In this document: piece after piece, positions 11,419 to 22,658 of the stretch
How positions within the stretch are numbered: the first letter of the stretch is position 1
Layout of the letters: each line of letters starts with the position of its first letter
Program-made: the position numbers and the translations under genes
Assembly: GCA_022478985.1 (NCBI GenBank)
Contig: JAKSZP010015890.1
Location: 116,156 to 180,155 of the forward strand
DNA from: Massospora cicadina
Lineage: Eukaryota > Entomophthoromycota > Entomophthoromycetes > Entomophthorales > Entomophthoraceae
Direction: 5' to 3'
DNA length: 64,000 bases
The notes under the pieces: generated by a model
Told to the model about the DNA's origin: nothing
The model's database searches: none
Seen by the model: the letters and a program-made list of their open reading frames with translations, nothing else

Positions 11419-12231
11419 TTACCTAGGATGAATATGATTTACCACTATACCAGTATCATTATGAACAATCAAATACTCTAATCCTTTTTGAAATATAACT
11501 CTATAGGGACCAGACCAATTAGTTCCTAACTTTTCAGTCCGCCCATCAGGCCAAGAATGATAGTACATAACATAATCCCCTATCTGGTATTCAGGTAAGA
11601 CAGGTTTGTGTTGATTGCTTCTTTGAGTCTCTTTTTGTGTGGTTGTTTCAATTGAATTCATTGCTTGAGCCTGAAGACGGATAATCTTGTCAGCCAAATA
11701 CCTCATAATTAAATCATAATTTCCTGGGATACTTTCTTTAAGGATTGTCTGAACACTAGAAGGGACTGAAGGATCCCGCCCATATATACACTTAAATGGG
11801 GACATCTTGATAATGCGGTGGTAGCTTATCCAATAAGAAAACAAGGCACTAGGCAAATAAAAATTCCACTGAGTCAGGTCAGTGGATATCCTCTTTCTTA
11901 AAATTGAGACCAGGGTCCCATTAACTCGTTCAATGGCCCCATTTGTAGATATATTATATGGGACAATAAATCGCTGAGTAGTGTTAAATAATTTGGATAA
12001 CTCCCATATAAATTGTGAGGTGAAGTCAGTCCCATTATCTGACATAAGGACCTTGGGACACCCATGTTGAGAAATAATATGCTGATATAGGAATAACGCT
12101 GTAGTCTTATCCAAAGGGGTAGCAATGGAAATGGCCTCAACCCATTTGGTTAAATGGTTGACAGCTATAATGATATACTGACTGTCATTCGCTCCCTGAG
12201 GAAAAGGACCTACAACATCAATGCTGGCCAT
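11419..12231 (-). pseudogene. Integrase core and C-terminal domain, gypsy A
   Basis: This is an open frame of 270 codons. It starts MASIDVVGPFPQGANDSQYI, with the first catalytic Asp in SIDVVG. The second Asp is in VLMSDNGTDF and the Glu in NGAIERVN, 35 residues later, so the D,D35E triad is complete. The C-terminal part has WSGPYRVI, the GPY-type motif of gypsy integrases. It is the best preserved gene of this element. The H2C2 zinc finger that should precede it lies just upstream at 12232-12450 but contains a stop, so the start at 12231 is an internal Met and not the natural start. It would insert the cDNA with a 5-bp duplication. Confidence 0.88.
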
Positions 12232-12450
12232 CTCAAACGCCTTAGTTGGGGTAATAACTTGATGTTGATATGTATGGTTGGTAGTTTCATGGCTTTTACA
12301 GATAAGGCATGAGTCAAGGGTCTCTCAAATGAACTCAGTCATGTTGTTCCAATAGTATTGAGTCTTCAACCATCCTTGAGTCTTCTTTAACCCACTATGG
12401 CCTACTTGCTCATGTCCTTCCATGACAGCATGAAATCTAGAGTTGGGATG
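12232..12450 (-). pseudogene. H2C2 zinc finger before integrase, gypsy A
   Basis: The minus-strand reading gives HEQVGHSGLKKTQGWL, then QYYW and, after one in-frame stop, LDSCLICKSHETT. This is the H-x3-H and C-x2-C pattern of the integrase N-terminal zinc domain. The stop lies between the His and Cys pairs, which disables the polyprotein. Confidence 0.7.
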
Positions 12451-12758
12451 CAGAAAGGGCAACCACTTGGATTTAACTTTTTTACAAAGCTCCATCTTGA
12501 ATCATAGTATCTTTGGTAATTGATTTTAGAAAGGCTTGATCCTCTTCAGTTTCTTGATCCCATAACTCAGGTCGTCCAATAAGATTGTATAAGCGTTCTT
12601 CTGTTTCTGGTTCAAAGGTCAGAATAGGCAGTCAGGACAGCCCATCAGCATTTTGGTGCTGAGCCCCTGAGTGATGAACAATGGAGAAATCATAAATTTT
12701 GCAACCATAAAGCCCAACGGGCCAACCTCCCATCAGGATCCTTCATGTTCTGAAACCA

Positions 12759-13176
12759 TCATAAGGAGGAATGGTCAGTAATAACAGTGAAATGGTTACC
12801 ATATAAGAAGGGATGGAAGTGCTTGATTGCTAAATTTAGCCAAACATTCCCACTCAGTAACACTATAATCTTGTTCAGCCTTTGACAAATTTTTGCTATA
12901 GAAAAAAACAGGATGATCATTCTTCTCTTCATCACACTGAGATAAGATAGTGCTAATAGAGACATTTCTTGCATCAGTATGTAAAAAGAAAGGCTTATCA
13001 AATTGGGGATGAATTAGAACAGATGCCTTGATCAAGGCGGTATGCAGAGAATTGAATGTCTCTTTTTTGAGCTGACCCCCACTCGAAGAACACTCCTTTT
13101 TGCAATAGGTAAAATAAAGGTTCAGCCATATCAGCAAAGTTGGGAATAAAATTCCGGTAATACCCAACCATGCCAA
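12759..13176 (-). pseudogene. RNase H domain, gypsy A
   Basis: Overlapping frames 12796-13176 and 12759-13001 carry PFFLHTDARNVSISTILSQC, with the catalytic Asp in HTDA. SKNLSKAEQDYSVTEWECLA, with the Glu in TEWE, and VITDHSSL follow. These are the standard Ty3/gypsy RNase H blocks. A frameshift near 12850 separates the last block. It follows the reverse transcriptase and would degrade the RNA strand during cDNA synthesis. Confidence 0.82.
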
Positions 13177-13353
13177 GAAAGACTTAAATATCCTTTAAAG
13201 AAGAGGGAGGAGGCATTTGTTGGATGGCTTGAACTTTATCCGAGAGGAGTTGAATCCATTTAGAGGGGACCTGATGTCCTCAAAAGTCCATTTCGTTTTG
13301 AAAAAATGAGCATTTGGAGGGTTTGATTTTTAATGAAGAGCCCTGAATTCGGC

Positions 13354-14028
13354 TTAAACTTCTTTTAGATGGTCTAAATGCTCGATAAAAGTTTTGGAGA
13401 TCATGGTAATATTGTCAAGATATACCAGAACACAAGTAAGCTTTAGATCCCGTAGCATACTGTCCATGGCCCTTTGGAAAGTTGCTGGGGCATTGCTTAG
13501 TCCTTGAGGCATATGAGTTGGTTCAAACAACCCTTCAAACGGTATCAGGGCACACTTGGCACGATCTTCTGGTGATAACTTGATTTGCCAGTATTCACTG
13601 GCTAAGTCCATGGCCGAAAAATAGGTGGATCCAGCTAACAACCTAAGAGAATCATCAATCCTAGGTAAGGGATAACAATCCCATCGAGTAATAGCATTCA
13701 GTCAGCAATAATACATCACAACTCGGTGGGAACCATCTTTCTTCTTAACCAATAACAATGGGGATGCCCAAGGATTATTGGAGGGTTTCAATAATCCAGC
13801 CTCCAACAATTAATACACTCCTTGGTAACCTGAGCTTCTTCTACTTTAGATTTGATAGGGCTTCACACGAATAGGAAGGTGATCACCAGTTTCAACAGAG
13901 TGCATCAATCCTTTCATCTTCCCAAAATTGTAAGTATGCTTAGCAAAGATGTCGGAATATTCATCTAACAATTGAAGCACTTGTTTCACCTGTTCACTAG
14001 AGAGGTATTTTCCGATAGCAGGACCCAC
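13354..14028 (-). pseudogene. Reverse transcriptase, gypsy A
   Basis: Frame 13354-13641 carries YFSAMDLASEYWQIKLSPED (first catalytic Asp in MDL), then MPQGLSNAPATFQRAMD and VLVYLDNITMI. The family box is YLDD, so one catalytic Asp is Asn. Upstream, 13645-13845 has further blocks interrupted by stops, and 13846-14028 has VLQLLDEYSDIFAKHTYNFG and the HLPIRVKPY start of the domain. The protein cannot be active as it stands. Confidence 0.82.
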
Positions 14029-14570
14029 AGTAAATATTTCCTGATCACTTTCTAGTCCAAAGTCTTGTAAACTCCCGAAGGGTTTAACATCATAGATATG
14101 AGATAAGGGTAGTAACTTGACATAAGAAATTGGATGCTCTCAATCTACCAGTTTTGGCTCATTGGTAAGATTCACCAGTAAGACAGATAATGATCCTGAA
14201 TAAGCATAATTCAATACTCCAGGACAAGCCAAGAGCTCTTTAACAGAAGAATTGACAATGCCTTAAACTTGTAACAAATGTCCTTTGGGAATTGAAAAAT
14301 GCAAAGAAGTGTTAACAATTACTTGTGATTTTGGCAGAATAACTAATTTCTCAGTGGAGAAAAATAGGCATTCCCTCTTCAATATCAGCTGATGTATAAG
14401 GTAATTTTACATGAGGATCTTCAATGTGATATTGAAGTGAATGAGACCTTTTTGTTCCCTCTATCAGACATAACTGACGTTGGGTAGAAGCATGATCAGA
14501 TAAAAGCAAAGGTACTCTACCCCAAGAGAGACAAAAACGAGTCAGGGTGATTAATAATTCCATCAAATTC

Positions 14571-14831
14571 TCATAAAAATTGAGTCCCTAAAAGTAGGTC
14601 ATAACTCAAGTTATTGAGTACAATGGCAGGGATTGTAAAAGTTAATTTCCCAATTTTCAGGGGAAGGGATGAAAAAGCTCCATCAGACCGAGTACTTTGA
14701 GGTCTGGCCGTGCCATATTCTTCATAATGAGAAATATTGGTGTTAATTTGATCCGTTTGACCAAATTTTGATGAGACAACATTCACCGGAAATCCAGTAT
14801 CTATGATAGCTTTGGCATTGACTTGATTCAC
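14571..14831 (-). pseudogene. Aspartic protease, gypsy A
   Basis: The frame has AKAIIDTGFPVNVVSSKF, with the DTG active site of retropepsin-type proteases. About 60 residues later it has LSYDLLLGTQFL, matching the ILG-x-x-F/D-L block near the end of the domain. It would cleave the Gag-Pol polyprotein. The stretch 14029-14570 between it and the reverse transcriptase is decayed linker with one open frame (14351-14566) that I cannot assign. Confidence 0.75.
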
Positions 14832-15028
14832 TCAGAAGTCAATATAGGAAATAGTGCTCACGAACTGAGAGGATAATGCCAACAAGGAGGGCAAGGAATA
14901 AGAAGAATGTTCATCTCTTTTACACTCAATCAAACTTTGATGCTCTTGCTGCGCACTCATATCAATACTAAGGTAGAGAATCTTATTGGGCTTATCTCTT
15001 TTTTCTTCTCATCTGCTTCCTTTTTAAA

Positions 15029-15070
15029 ACAATGATCCTCAGTATGGAAATAGCAATGTCAGTAGTTACA
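15029..15070 (-). pseudogene. Nucleocapsid CCHC zinc knuckle, gypsy A
   Basis: The fourteen codons read C-N-Y-stop-H-C-Y-F-H-T-E-D-H-C. This is exactly CX2CX4HX4C if the TGA is a mutated Cys codon. It lies at the end of gag, before protease, as in other gypsy elements, and a lysine-rich segment follows. Confidence 0.7.
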
Positions 15071-15411
15071 CTTGATCGCCCTAGTGTTCTCAGGCATAGC
15101 GTAGACTTTAGGGGGACTAGGTCTAGGAGACTCATAAACTCGGGGGTTTTTCAGATAATTGAGGAGGCAATTCCAATAAGGCCTCCTTAATATCCAAAAT
15201 AATTCGTAAATTATTTTTTACACTGATTAGATAAACTTGCATCTGAGTCCTGGAAGTAAAAGCTGACAGAACTACAGTAATTGCATCGTTTAAGTTTAAC
15301 TGACCACAGGCTACTAGAGTTTGAGCTTCCCACTTTTCTTTCTCGTAACAATCACTTTAGTTACTACAATTTGATTTGAACAGCAAATTTTGATAATCAC
15401 AAACAGGAAAG

Positions 15412-16833
15412 ATGGGCGACCTTAATAACAAAAATAACACAACATGGGCGAGCGTCACGGTGAGTGGTGCTCTTAATGGTGCAACTAAGGGCAAGAAACG
15501 CCCTGGAGGGGGACCAGGAACCCAATCCATAAAAAATTGCAAACTCAGACACCGTCTGGGTTTATGTTATTTAATGTAAAGCACGCACAATACATGTAAA
15601 TTCAATTCAACCAACCTTTGTCAAAGGTGGAGCACGGGATCAGACTCTTCCTTGGGGATGAGTCACCAACCTTGTGGGAGAAAACATGTGAGGCACAGCC
15701 CTCACTTTTCCCTCACGCGGTGTACGTAGCCACCAACAACATGGGCCACGGCTGGATCAATATTTGTTTCAAAACAGCCGATGAAGCCATTGCCACAGAA
15801 AAAGTCTGTGTGGAAATTGCCTTCTCGAGGGCAAAAAAATTGTGCACACCGCGTGCACCAGATGGAACAAAGTGAAAACTTTGTTAATCTTCTTTGACTC
15901 GCTCCCCACCAACCTTCCTCATAAGGTAATTGAGAAGGAGCTCTGCAAAGGTCTCCTGGCCTACGGAGAAATCCAACAACTTAAATTACAGTGATTTTAC
16001 TTAATGCCTGACCTGTGCATGGGCAAAGCTATCGCTGTAATCAACCCCTTCCCAGAAGTGGAAGAGGATTTATCCAGAATTCCCTGCACAGCAGAATTTC
16101 ACTTTGTAGATGGGGGCCAGTCAGCTGCATTCTGAGTTACACCGGCACGCGCACCGCCCATTTGCAACCACTGTGGCTCACTGGGCCACAAGGAACATGC
16201 ATGCCCTGTGAAAGAGGGCTTAATGGAAAATGAGTTTTGTAAAGAAGCTATGGACGAAGATAATGAAAACTTCGCCAAAATGACAGATGGCCACCACCCA
16301 TTCTGCTGGGGTGAATATGGACTATACTCAATCATGGACCCAGTTATAAGTAAACAGCATAAAGCAGCACCAAAAGCCACAAGAGAGCAGCGGCTGAAGC
16401 GGCATCACATGCAGAATCTGCCATTAACACTGGACAAATTTGGGAGGATATTTTGGATATTCACAGAACCAACCAATCAGAACAATATGCTCAGGTTGAA
16501 AATTTTCACAGTAACCAGACTGAGCCACAAAGCGTCATCAGTCATGCACATACTGAGGAACAATGCAACCGCAATTTGGGTGAAAATGCGGTGCACAATG
16601 AAACAAAGTTAAACCTCAAAAATATAAAATCCAATCAACAATCTGCATCAAATCAACATGAAACCTGTGCGGGAAAAGTTGACACAAATGCAAAAAACCA
16701 CAATTCCCTTGAATCATTGGGTCAGATCAAGGGAACCAACAATGGCAGTGAAAGAGTTGGAGTACAGATGCGGAGCATGGCCAAAATGAGCCGCGGTGGG
16801 ATAGGACCAGAGGGTCCTCCCAACCGCTCCTGA
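15412..16833 (+). pseudogene. LINE-b ORF1 (nucleic-acid-binding protein), copy 1
   Basis: The start at ATG 15412 gives MGDLNNKNNTTWASVTVSGA, matching MSDFNKSNTTWASVASRGA of copy 2. Later blocks are GIRLFLGDESPTLWEKTCEA and GHGWINICFKTADEA (frame 15618-15875), then a CX2CX4HX4C knuckle (CNHCGSLGHKEHAC) at 16163-16204, and an Asn/Gln-rich C-terminal half ending GPEGPPNRS with the stop at 16831-16833. Frameshifts or stops occur near 15540, 15875 and 16135. It would coat the LINE RNA as an RNP component, as known for L1-type ORF1. Confidence 0.8.
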
Positions 16834-16864
16834 GGCGCCACAGGCACCCCAGTGTCAATAGGGG

Positions 16865-19800
16865 ATGTTAAACATCGCAGGAGCCAGGGCTCATACATCC
16901 CAAGCCAAAAAGCTGGCATTCCTGCGAATAACTCTTATAGACATCTTGGCCATCCAAGAAACCCACTGCCTACAAGAGGAAGAAGAATTCTGGTCAACCA
17001 GGGTCGCACCATCACAATCAGCATGGACGTCTCACTGTGGGGTGATCGTCCAAAACAACAAAAAATTTAAAATTACAAATTCGTTGTCACACTTGCATGG
17101 TCAAGTCTTGGTAGCAACAATCACGTGCAAGAGGAAATAATTTTGATAGCATGTATATATGCACCATGCACTGCAACCAAGAGAAAATAATTTTTTGAAA
17201 ACATTCCTACTCTCACCCTCCCACCAGATATCATCATGTTAGGCGATTTCAACTGCTGGGATAACCCCAACACAGATTGATGGCCTAATCCCAGGGGATA
17301 CCCTCCTGGACACATTGAATATTGCACAATGAAGGCATCTCTTGGCTTACAAGATGCTCTTCCCCCCAATTCACCAATCATTCCCCACATGACGAGACCC
17401 AACATATGCAAGGGACTGCTCATATCAATGAGTCGTATTGACAGCATCCTCATCCCACAATCCCACCACTCAAGAATCTCCAAATTTACAACAAAAAAGA
17501 TCAATTTTTCTGACCACCAATTAGTTACGGTACAGTTAGCGCCAACCCAATACCACACACAGGTGTCGCCTTTGAGAAAGCTTCACCCAGAAAATTTAAA
17601 ATTGCCCATGATATCCAACTGGGGCAAAAACAAGGCTATGAACCCGGAATTTACAGCCCCATTCACTTCAGATCCCATTGGAACATGGAAAAATTTCAAA
17701 AAGGTAATAAAAAAAACCTGACATTTTACATCATGTAAGCACACCGCGGACATGGCCACAATCAAGAGTACCTTGGCAGAACTAGACCACCTGGAAATAA
17801 ATACTCCAAGATCTGGCTATAGCCCTAACTGGGGATGCAAATGGGCAGAAATTTCAGCCCAACTTAACAATCTCATCTTTGAACACCAACACAGAATCAA
17901 AGTATTGAACAAAGGTTAGTTCATAAAGGAAGATGAAACCTGTTTGACATACTTTTTCTGCAAATTCCACTCCCGTGGAAACCAGCCCACATGCACACAG
18001 GTCTGCAAGACCAACGGCACCGTGGCAACTGACCCTGAGGAGGTCAAGGCAGAAGTACACCGCTATTACACTGAATTATATTGTGAAATGCCAACAGATC
18101 CACAAAAAATTAAAGAATTTAATCAAACTGCTAAGATACAAAGTACACCACCAAATTACAATATACTATCCCTTATTACGTTGGAGGAGCTTTGGGAAAT
18201 AATTCGCGGTGCACCACGTAGGAAATGCCCAGGGCCTGATGGGATACCCTACAAATTTTACAAAAAATATTTTCAACGAATCGCCCCCCTCCTATTGGCG
18301 TCAATGAACCAGAGTTTGTTGGAAACACGCCTATTACCAGGAGGCCATGAATTCTACGTTATAACCTTGTATAAAAAGGGTGACAAGTTGGACCTGGCCA
18401 ACTGGCGCCCAATTGCACTCTCCAATACTGACACAAAAATTCTAACAAAATTTTTAGCAGCCAGATTAGGCGCAATTACCTCTGAAGTCCTGTCACCCAA
18501 CCAGTTTGGGTTTATACCAGGGCGTTCAATCTGGAACAACATACACCCTGTTACAAATATTTTTCAATCCAAAGCAACTATGCCCTGGTCTTCTTGGATC
18601 AGGAAAAGGCGTATGACCGTGCTAGCTGGCCATACCTAAAAGAATGTCTACATGCCTTCAAACTCCCACCAAGATTTGTAAAATGGGCGATGCTCCTAAC
18701 AGAATCTACAACCATGGCTATATGTGGCCCTGGATTCCTAACAAACAAGATCAAACCACACAGAGGGCTCAAACAAGGGGATCCCCTCAGCCCACTGCTA
18801 TATAACTTAAGCTTTGACCCACTTCTCCGAGTAACTGACTCACGTCTCATGGGGATAACCGCACAAGGACAACCAACAGTCAAGATGCTGGACTTTGCAG
18901 ATGACTGCGTAGCAGGTATAGCAAACAATGAAGATTACCGACAGCTGGAATGCACTCTAGAGGAATACTCCAAGGTGAGCAATGCATCACTCAACAAAAA
19001 GAAGACAGAAATCATTCTCTTAGGCAAGTACACAAACAATTGGGCCACAACATCGGAACCTCTTACCAACACTTGAAGAAAGAACCCAAACATATTACCC
19101 TTTACAACACCTCCCACCAACACTCCTGTCTGAACCCTTGAGATCTGGCTAGAATCAGGGAGATATGCTAATGAGACAATGGAAAGTAACCTGTTACAAC
19201 GGGTATCCAACCGCGTCGCCTCCCTCAAGGGAAGATCATCAGGACTAACAGGACGAGTTACAGTTGTTAACTTGCTCTTCCTCCCAATACTGTGGTACCA
19301 GGCCCATGCGATAGCCTTCTCACCTACCTTTATAACCTCAATTGCGCGCTTATCCAGGAATGGCTGTGGCCTGACTCTCACCCTCCTACACGGATGGAAA
19401 CACTATTTGGCCCACGCTCAAGAGGAGGCATGGGACTAATGGATTTTGAGAGCCACGCCGATCACATACTAGGTACCTGGATAAAGGAAATCCTTGCTCC
19501 AGACCTCCCACAACAACATTGGTCCAGAGCAGCAAGGACTAAATTTGCACAGGCGCTCAAATTAACCAACCCACATAGTCCACCCAGACTACTTTCATAC
19601 CTAGCCAAGCACCCTACTGCAACAGGTCCGCATGAAACTTCCCCTCATTTCAAACATATCCTCCAAACTATCCGCCGTATGGGATGGACCATAGAGAACA
19701 CGGGTACTATACAGGGAAGGGGAAGACCCAGCCCCCAATTCAAATTAAGAAACCCAGAAAACCACCCCCAGAGGTATATGCTCGCAACAACCCCAAGCAT

Positions 19801-20407
19801 AGCTAGGATAGAATACCTAGATATGCTGGACATTCCCTATGATTTAACCACACAGAAAGCAATGTGGAAAATGATACACCACCCACTCCTACAGCTGAGG
19901 ATAAGAGCAAACGCCTGGCGCTGTCTGAGAAGGACCTATAGGACGGCGGACCGCTCCAACTCCCTCCACAAAACATGTGCAGTATGTGGAGGGGAGGGAT
20001 CCCTACATCACCGCCTAGAAACATGCCCCCCAACCAAAGCTATATGGCAGGTAGTCGCACGCCTGCTCAAGATACAAAACAAACAGGAATTCTCGATATC
20101 AAAGAGCATCTTCGCGCTCCAGATCAAGTCACCAATCACATCTACCCTCCACTCCCTAATAATACCCATTGCAATGTGGACTATACACACAATTGCATTA
20201 TATGCGTTCAAGGGCACAGTCCCAACCATTTATGGGATTATCAACAGATTCCATGTCCACTTACTAGAGCACTTCCAAGCATGGCTCTATGGATATATGA
20301 GACAAAGACAAAAAGCGCTCATGGAATCATGGTTCCCAATCTGGTTCCTTCGCACAGATCCTTTCCTTCACACCTGCTCCATAGTAGGGGAAACCCCCTC
20401 GGAGTAG
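16865..20407 (+). pseudogene. LINE-b ORF2 (endonuclease and reverse transcriptase), copy 1
   Basis: The start at ATG 16865 gives MLNIAGARAHTSQAKKLAFL. The endonuclease blocks are ILAIQETHC (catalytic Glu), IYAP, GDFNCWDN, SRIDSIL and FSDHQLV, spread over two or three frames up to about 17530. The reverse transcriptase has KCPGPDGIPYKFYKKYF and YKKGDKLDLANWRPIALSNT (17944-18639). After a frameshift near 18575 it has FLDQEKAYDRASW-type sequence and FADDCVAGI (18594-19076). The C-terminal part, 19292-20407, is open and has the CX2CX7HX4C knuckle at 19976-20026 (CAVCGGEGSLHHRLETC) and the tail ending HTCSIVGETPSE. Confidence 0.87.
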
Positions 20408-20580
20408 CACACCAACCCCCCATACCTAGCAGCCCCGCTGGCAACAGGGGTAACTTGAGTACCCTGGGGTGCCCAATTTTTTATATCTGTTAGTTATTCT
20501 CTTAGTTTCACTTATATTTGGTAATGTTCAGCCCCTGGTCGGCTTACCTCGTTCAAATAAAATAGAGTTTGAGCTTCCCA

Positions 20581-21291
20581 ATAGAACTGATGAGCAAAGT
20601 CTTTGATAGATTCATTTCAGTGGGGCTGTATACCCATAAAAGTCTGCTTTTGCGAGGATAAGGTTTTCTCACTCCCAAATTCTTTGATCAACGCTTCTTT
20701 GACCTGAGACCAAGTAGAGAAAGTCATTAAGTGGGGAACCATAATATCCTGAGCCAATCAAGTAAGGCAATTAAGCAATTAATTCATCTTTTGGTGATCC
20801 ATGGCCTCACTTAGTGCCTTTTCATAAAGATAGAAGAAGGAGATAATGCTGCCTTCCCCCGGTGAGTATTTGTCCTTGAATACTGGCTTGAAACTCATGG
20901 GAGCACTTGTGGTCAAAACATGCACTCCAGGTTGTTATGATTGAGTGGAAATATAAGAGGTGGAATCAGAAACTTGAGAAGAAAATTGAGGGTAAGGACC
21001 AACAGCTTCAGTACAAACTTCACTTATCTGACAAATCAGATCAACATGCCCTACTTTCTCATCTAATCGGCAAGATATCTCAAAGATCTGTTTCTGTTGT
21101 GCATTGTACTTGAGTTCCAGCGTCTCAATTTTCGCTTGTAGCAGTTCCCCTTTTGATTCGCAAGCATGTAGTAAGATATCAGTGGCTTTGGCCCATTTTC
21201 CCAGATTGATCAATTTGTCAGATAATGACTGAAGCGACAAGAGAGGATCAATTGGTACCCCATCAGGGGTTAGGTTACACTCCTTGGCCAA
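20581..21291 (-). pseudogene. Gag capsid region, gypsy A (continues at 15090-15332)
   Basis: Frame 20935-21291 starts MAKECNLTPDG and is rich in heptad-like Leu/Ile/Lys positions (KIETLELKYNAQQKQIFEI), which suggests a coiled coil. Below it, in decayed frames, come FKPVFKDKYSPGEGS, LLNCLT, TWSQVKEALIKEFG and ESIKDFAHQFYWEAQTL, the usual shape of a retrotransposon Gag capsid. LINE-b copy 1 inserted in the WEAQTL codons, and Gag resumes after it at 15332 with the duplicated codons. At least two stops lie between 20750 and 20800. Confidence 0.72.
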
Positions 21292-21339
21292 TTTAGAGAA
21301 CTGTTAAATAAGTGGTTCATCATGTTCAAGAGAGAGTCA

Positions 21340-21718
21340 ATTTGCTGGAAAGATCCTGAATGCCCATCAGCACCTGGAGGTCCCCAAGGTCTATCCACGC
21401 CTGGGGGTCCCCGAGGCCCTACACTCCCTGGGGGTCCACGGGGCCCATCATCTCCAGGAGGTCCACGTGGTCCTACCCCCCAGATGGGCCATGAGGTCCT
21501 TCAACTCCAGGGGGACCCATATTTCCAGAGGCTTTCTCTACTTCATTAAACTGGAATTGAATTCCTGAGTACATTTGTTCCAATTGGAAGAGACTTGTTC
21601 TAATTTCCTCTTCCATTGATTGACTACACTCAGAGAGTTGGGAAATACCCTCTCTCCATTCTCTCTGAATCTCCTGAACTTGCTTGGGGAACTGTACATC
21701 ATCAAAATTAGACATCAC
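21340..21718 (-). pseudogene. Gag N-terminal region with collagen-like repeat, gypsy A
   Basis: Frame 21473-21718 starts MMSNFDDVQFPKQVQEIQRE, a probable coiled coil, then reaches GNMGPPGVEGPHGPSGG. After a frameshift of one or two bases near 21478 it continues as GPRGPPGDDGPRGPPGSVG, GPRGPPGVDRPWGPPGADG and GHSGS. Gly is at every third position for about 19 triplets, with one Gly-to-Arg change. The region sits between two coiled-coil segments of Gag. Collagen-like segments usually trimerise, and that role here is inference. I do not know of a standard gypsy Gag with this layout. Confidence 0.75.
21373..21525 (-). repeat. 27-bp tandem repeat coding Gly-X-Y triplets
   Basis: About five degenerate units of 27 bp are visible; on the plus strand each begins CCTGGGGGTCC or CCAGGAGGTCC. 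Each unit codes nine residues, three Gly-X-Y triplets, on the minus strand. Unit length in whole triplets suggests growth by unequal exchange while the frame was under selection. Confidence 0.75.
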
Positions 21719-21739
21719 ATAATCGAGCTGAATGAGTTG

Positions 21740-22301
21740 CTGATGTACTTCATTGAGGAAGGCCTGATTACTAATGATAGCATCACGATTATCTCAGCTA
21801 AACTCAGAGGCTGACTTGAAAAAATCAGAAATATAATTACTCAAGGATTGGAGTCCTTCTAGTAAAAGACATTTCTTGGTGGTGCATTCCAACTACAGGT
21901 AATAAATGGTATACGGTAGGATGTACAAGTTGGATCAAATATTGCTTGGGTCAATTCCTGGCATTTGAGAGGTTTTCAGCACTTCCCACAATATAGAAGG
22001 TACAGCATTAGATCAAGATCAGGTAGCACGGATTCCAGGGATTAGGGCCCCTTCAAGCAATTGATTAATAATATTTCATAAAGCCTCAGGCGGTATTTGA
22101 AAGTCTGAGGTAAAGATTAAGTTAGGGCCATAAAATTCCAAATTAGCCCAAAATTCCAACATGGAGGGTAATCTTAGGATTTAGGCTCCAGTTGAACGGA
22201 CCCATCATAAAATGCTACCTTACTCTTGGTCTTGAGCTTCGTCAGGCTAAAAATGAGAATCCATAGTAGTGATAGACATTGTCACTGGTGCGTAACTCAG
22301 A
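21740..22301. other. Leader and start of gag of gypsy A, decayed
   Basis: Between the primer binding site and the first clear Gag frame there is about 560 bp with many stops on both strands. It should hold the leader and perhaps the Gag start codon, but neither can be pointed to. Confidence 0.4.
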
Positions 22302-22322
22302 GTGTCCTTGTAGTGAGCACCA
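22302..22322 (-). promoter_or_regulatory. tRNA primer binding site of gypsy A
   Basis: The minus strand reads TGGTGCTCACTACAAGG one base inside the 5' LTR. It starts with the TGG expected from pairing to a tRNA CCA end. The same TGGTGCTCACT start is found inside the 5' LTRs of gypsy B and D. I could not assign the tRNA. Confidence 0.7.
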
Positions 22323-22323
22323 G

Positions 22324-22658
22324 TATGGAAGTTTTGAATTACACTTCCAATGGGGCAGGTTGAATCTTGAAGTTACACTAGGCAGATTCTCCAAAAAGGT
22401 GATAAATTTAAATGAAAATACAGGTTATAATTTGACCTAATTTTTTTGAAAAGGGGAATATTTATAGGCTTTTTAACGGTTTGTAATCTATCAAAGCGAA
22501 TTAATCTCTGTATGATCAAATCTTTAATCGATTGATCAGGATTAGATTGATTGTTAACTTTGATAGATGGAGATATATTGCTCGCTCCTTCCAATAATGT
22601 TGGGGGAATTGATGAAGTGGATTTTTTGGAGCTATGAGAATTCAGTGAAATCCTGACA
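22324..22658 (-). repeat. 5' LTR of gypsy A
   Basis: This is the partner of 11041-11379, with the same TGTCAGGAT start on the minus strand and an ATA end. It is followed inside the element, after one spacer base, by the primer binding site. Confidence 0.9.

Larger units (their letters stand above)
15333..20562 (+). mobile_element. Full-length L1-like LINE, family b, copy 1
   Basis: It is flanked by an exact 18-bp duplication, tagagtttgagcttccca, at 15315-15332 and 20563-20580, within gag of gypsy A. The 5' end is CTTTTCTTTCTCGTAACAA and the 3' end is CCCCTGGTCGGCTTACCTC plus GTTCAAATAAAA. It encodes ORF1 and ORF2 with a 31-base gap between them. Family b differs from family a in sequence throughout but keeps the same layout and the same end motifs. 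It has no poly(A) tail. Confidence 0.95.
11041..22658 (-). mobile_element. Ty3/gypsy-type LTR retrotransposon A
   Basis: Two LTRs of 339 and 335 bp (11041-11379 and 22324-22658) flank, on the minus strand, gag with a collagen-like insert and CCHC knuckle, protease, reverse transcriptase, RNase H and integrase in the gypsy order. LINE-b copy 1 (15333-20562) is nested in gag, so the element itself was about 6.4 kb. Flanking bases 11036-11040 (ctgtt) and 22659-22663 (ccgtt) are a 4-of-5 candidate target duplication. By eye the LTRs differ at roughly one position in ten, so the insertion is old. It interrupts NLE copy 1. Confidence 0.92.

Noticed and set aside
21322..21549. Plus-strand open frame with PGGPRGP repeats
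   Set aside because: Gly is not at every third residue in this frame. The minus strand, which is the coding strand of gypsy A, has the true Gly-X-Y register.
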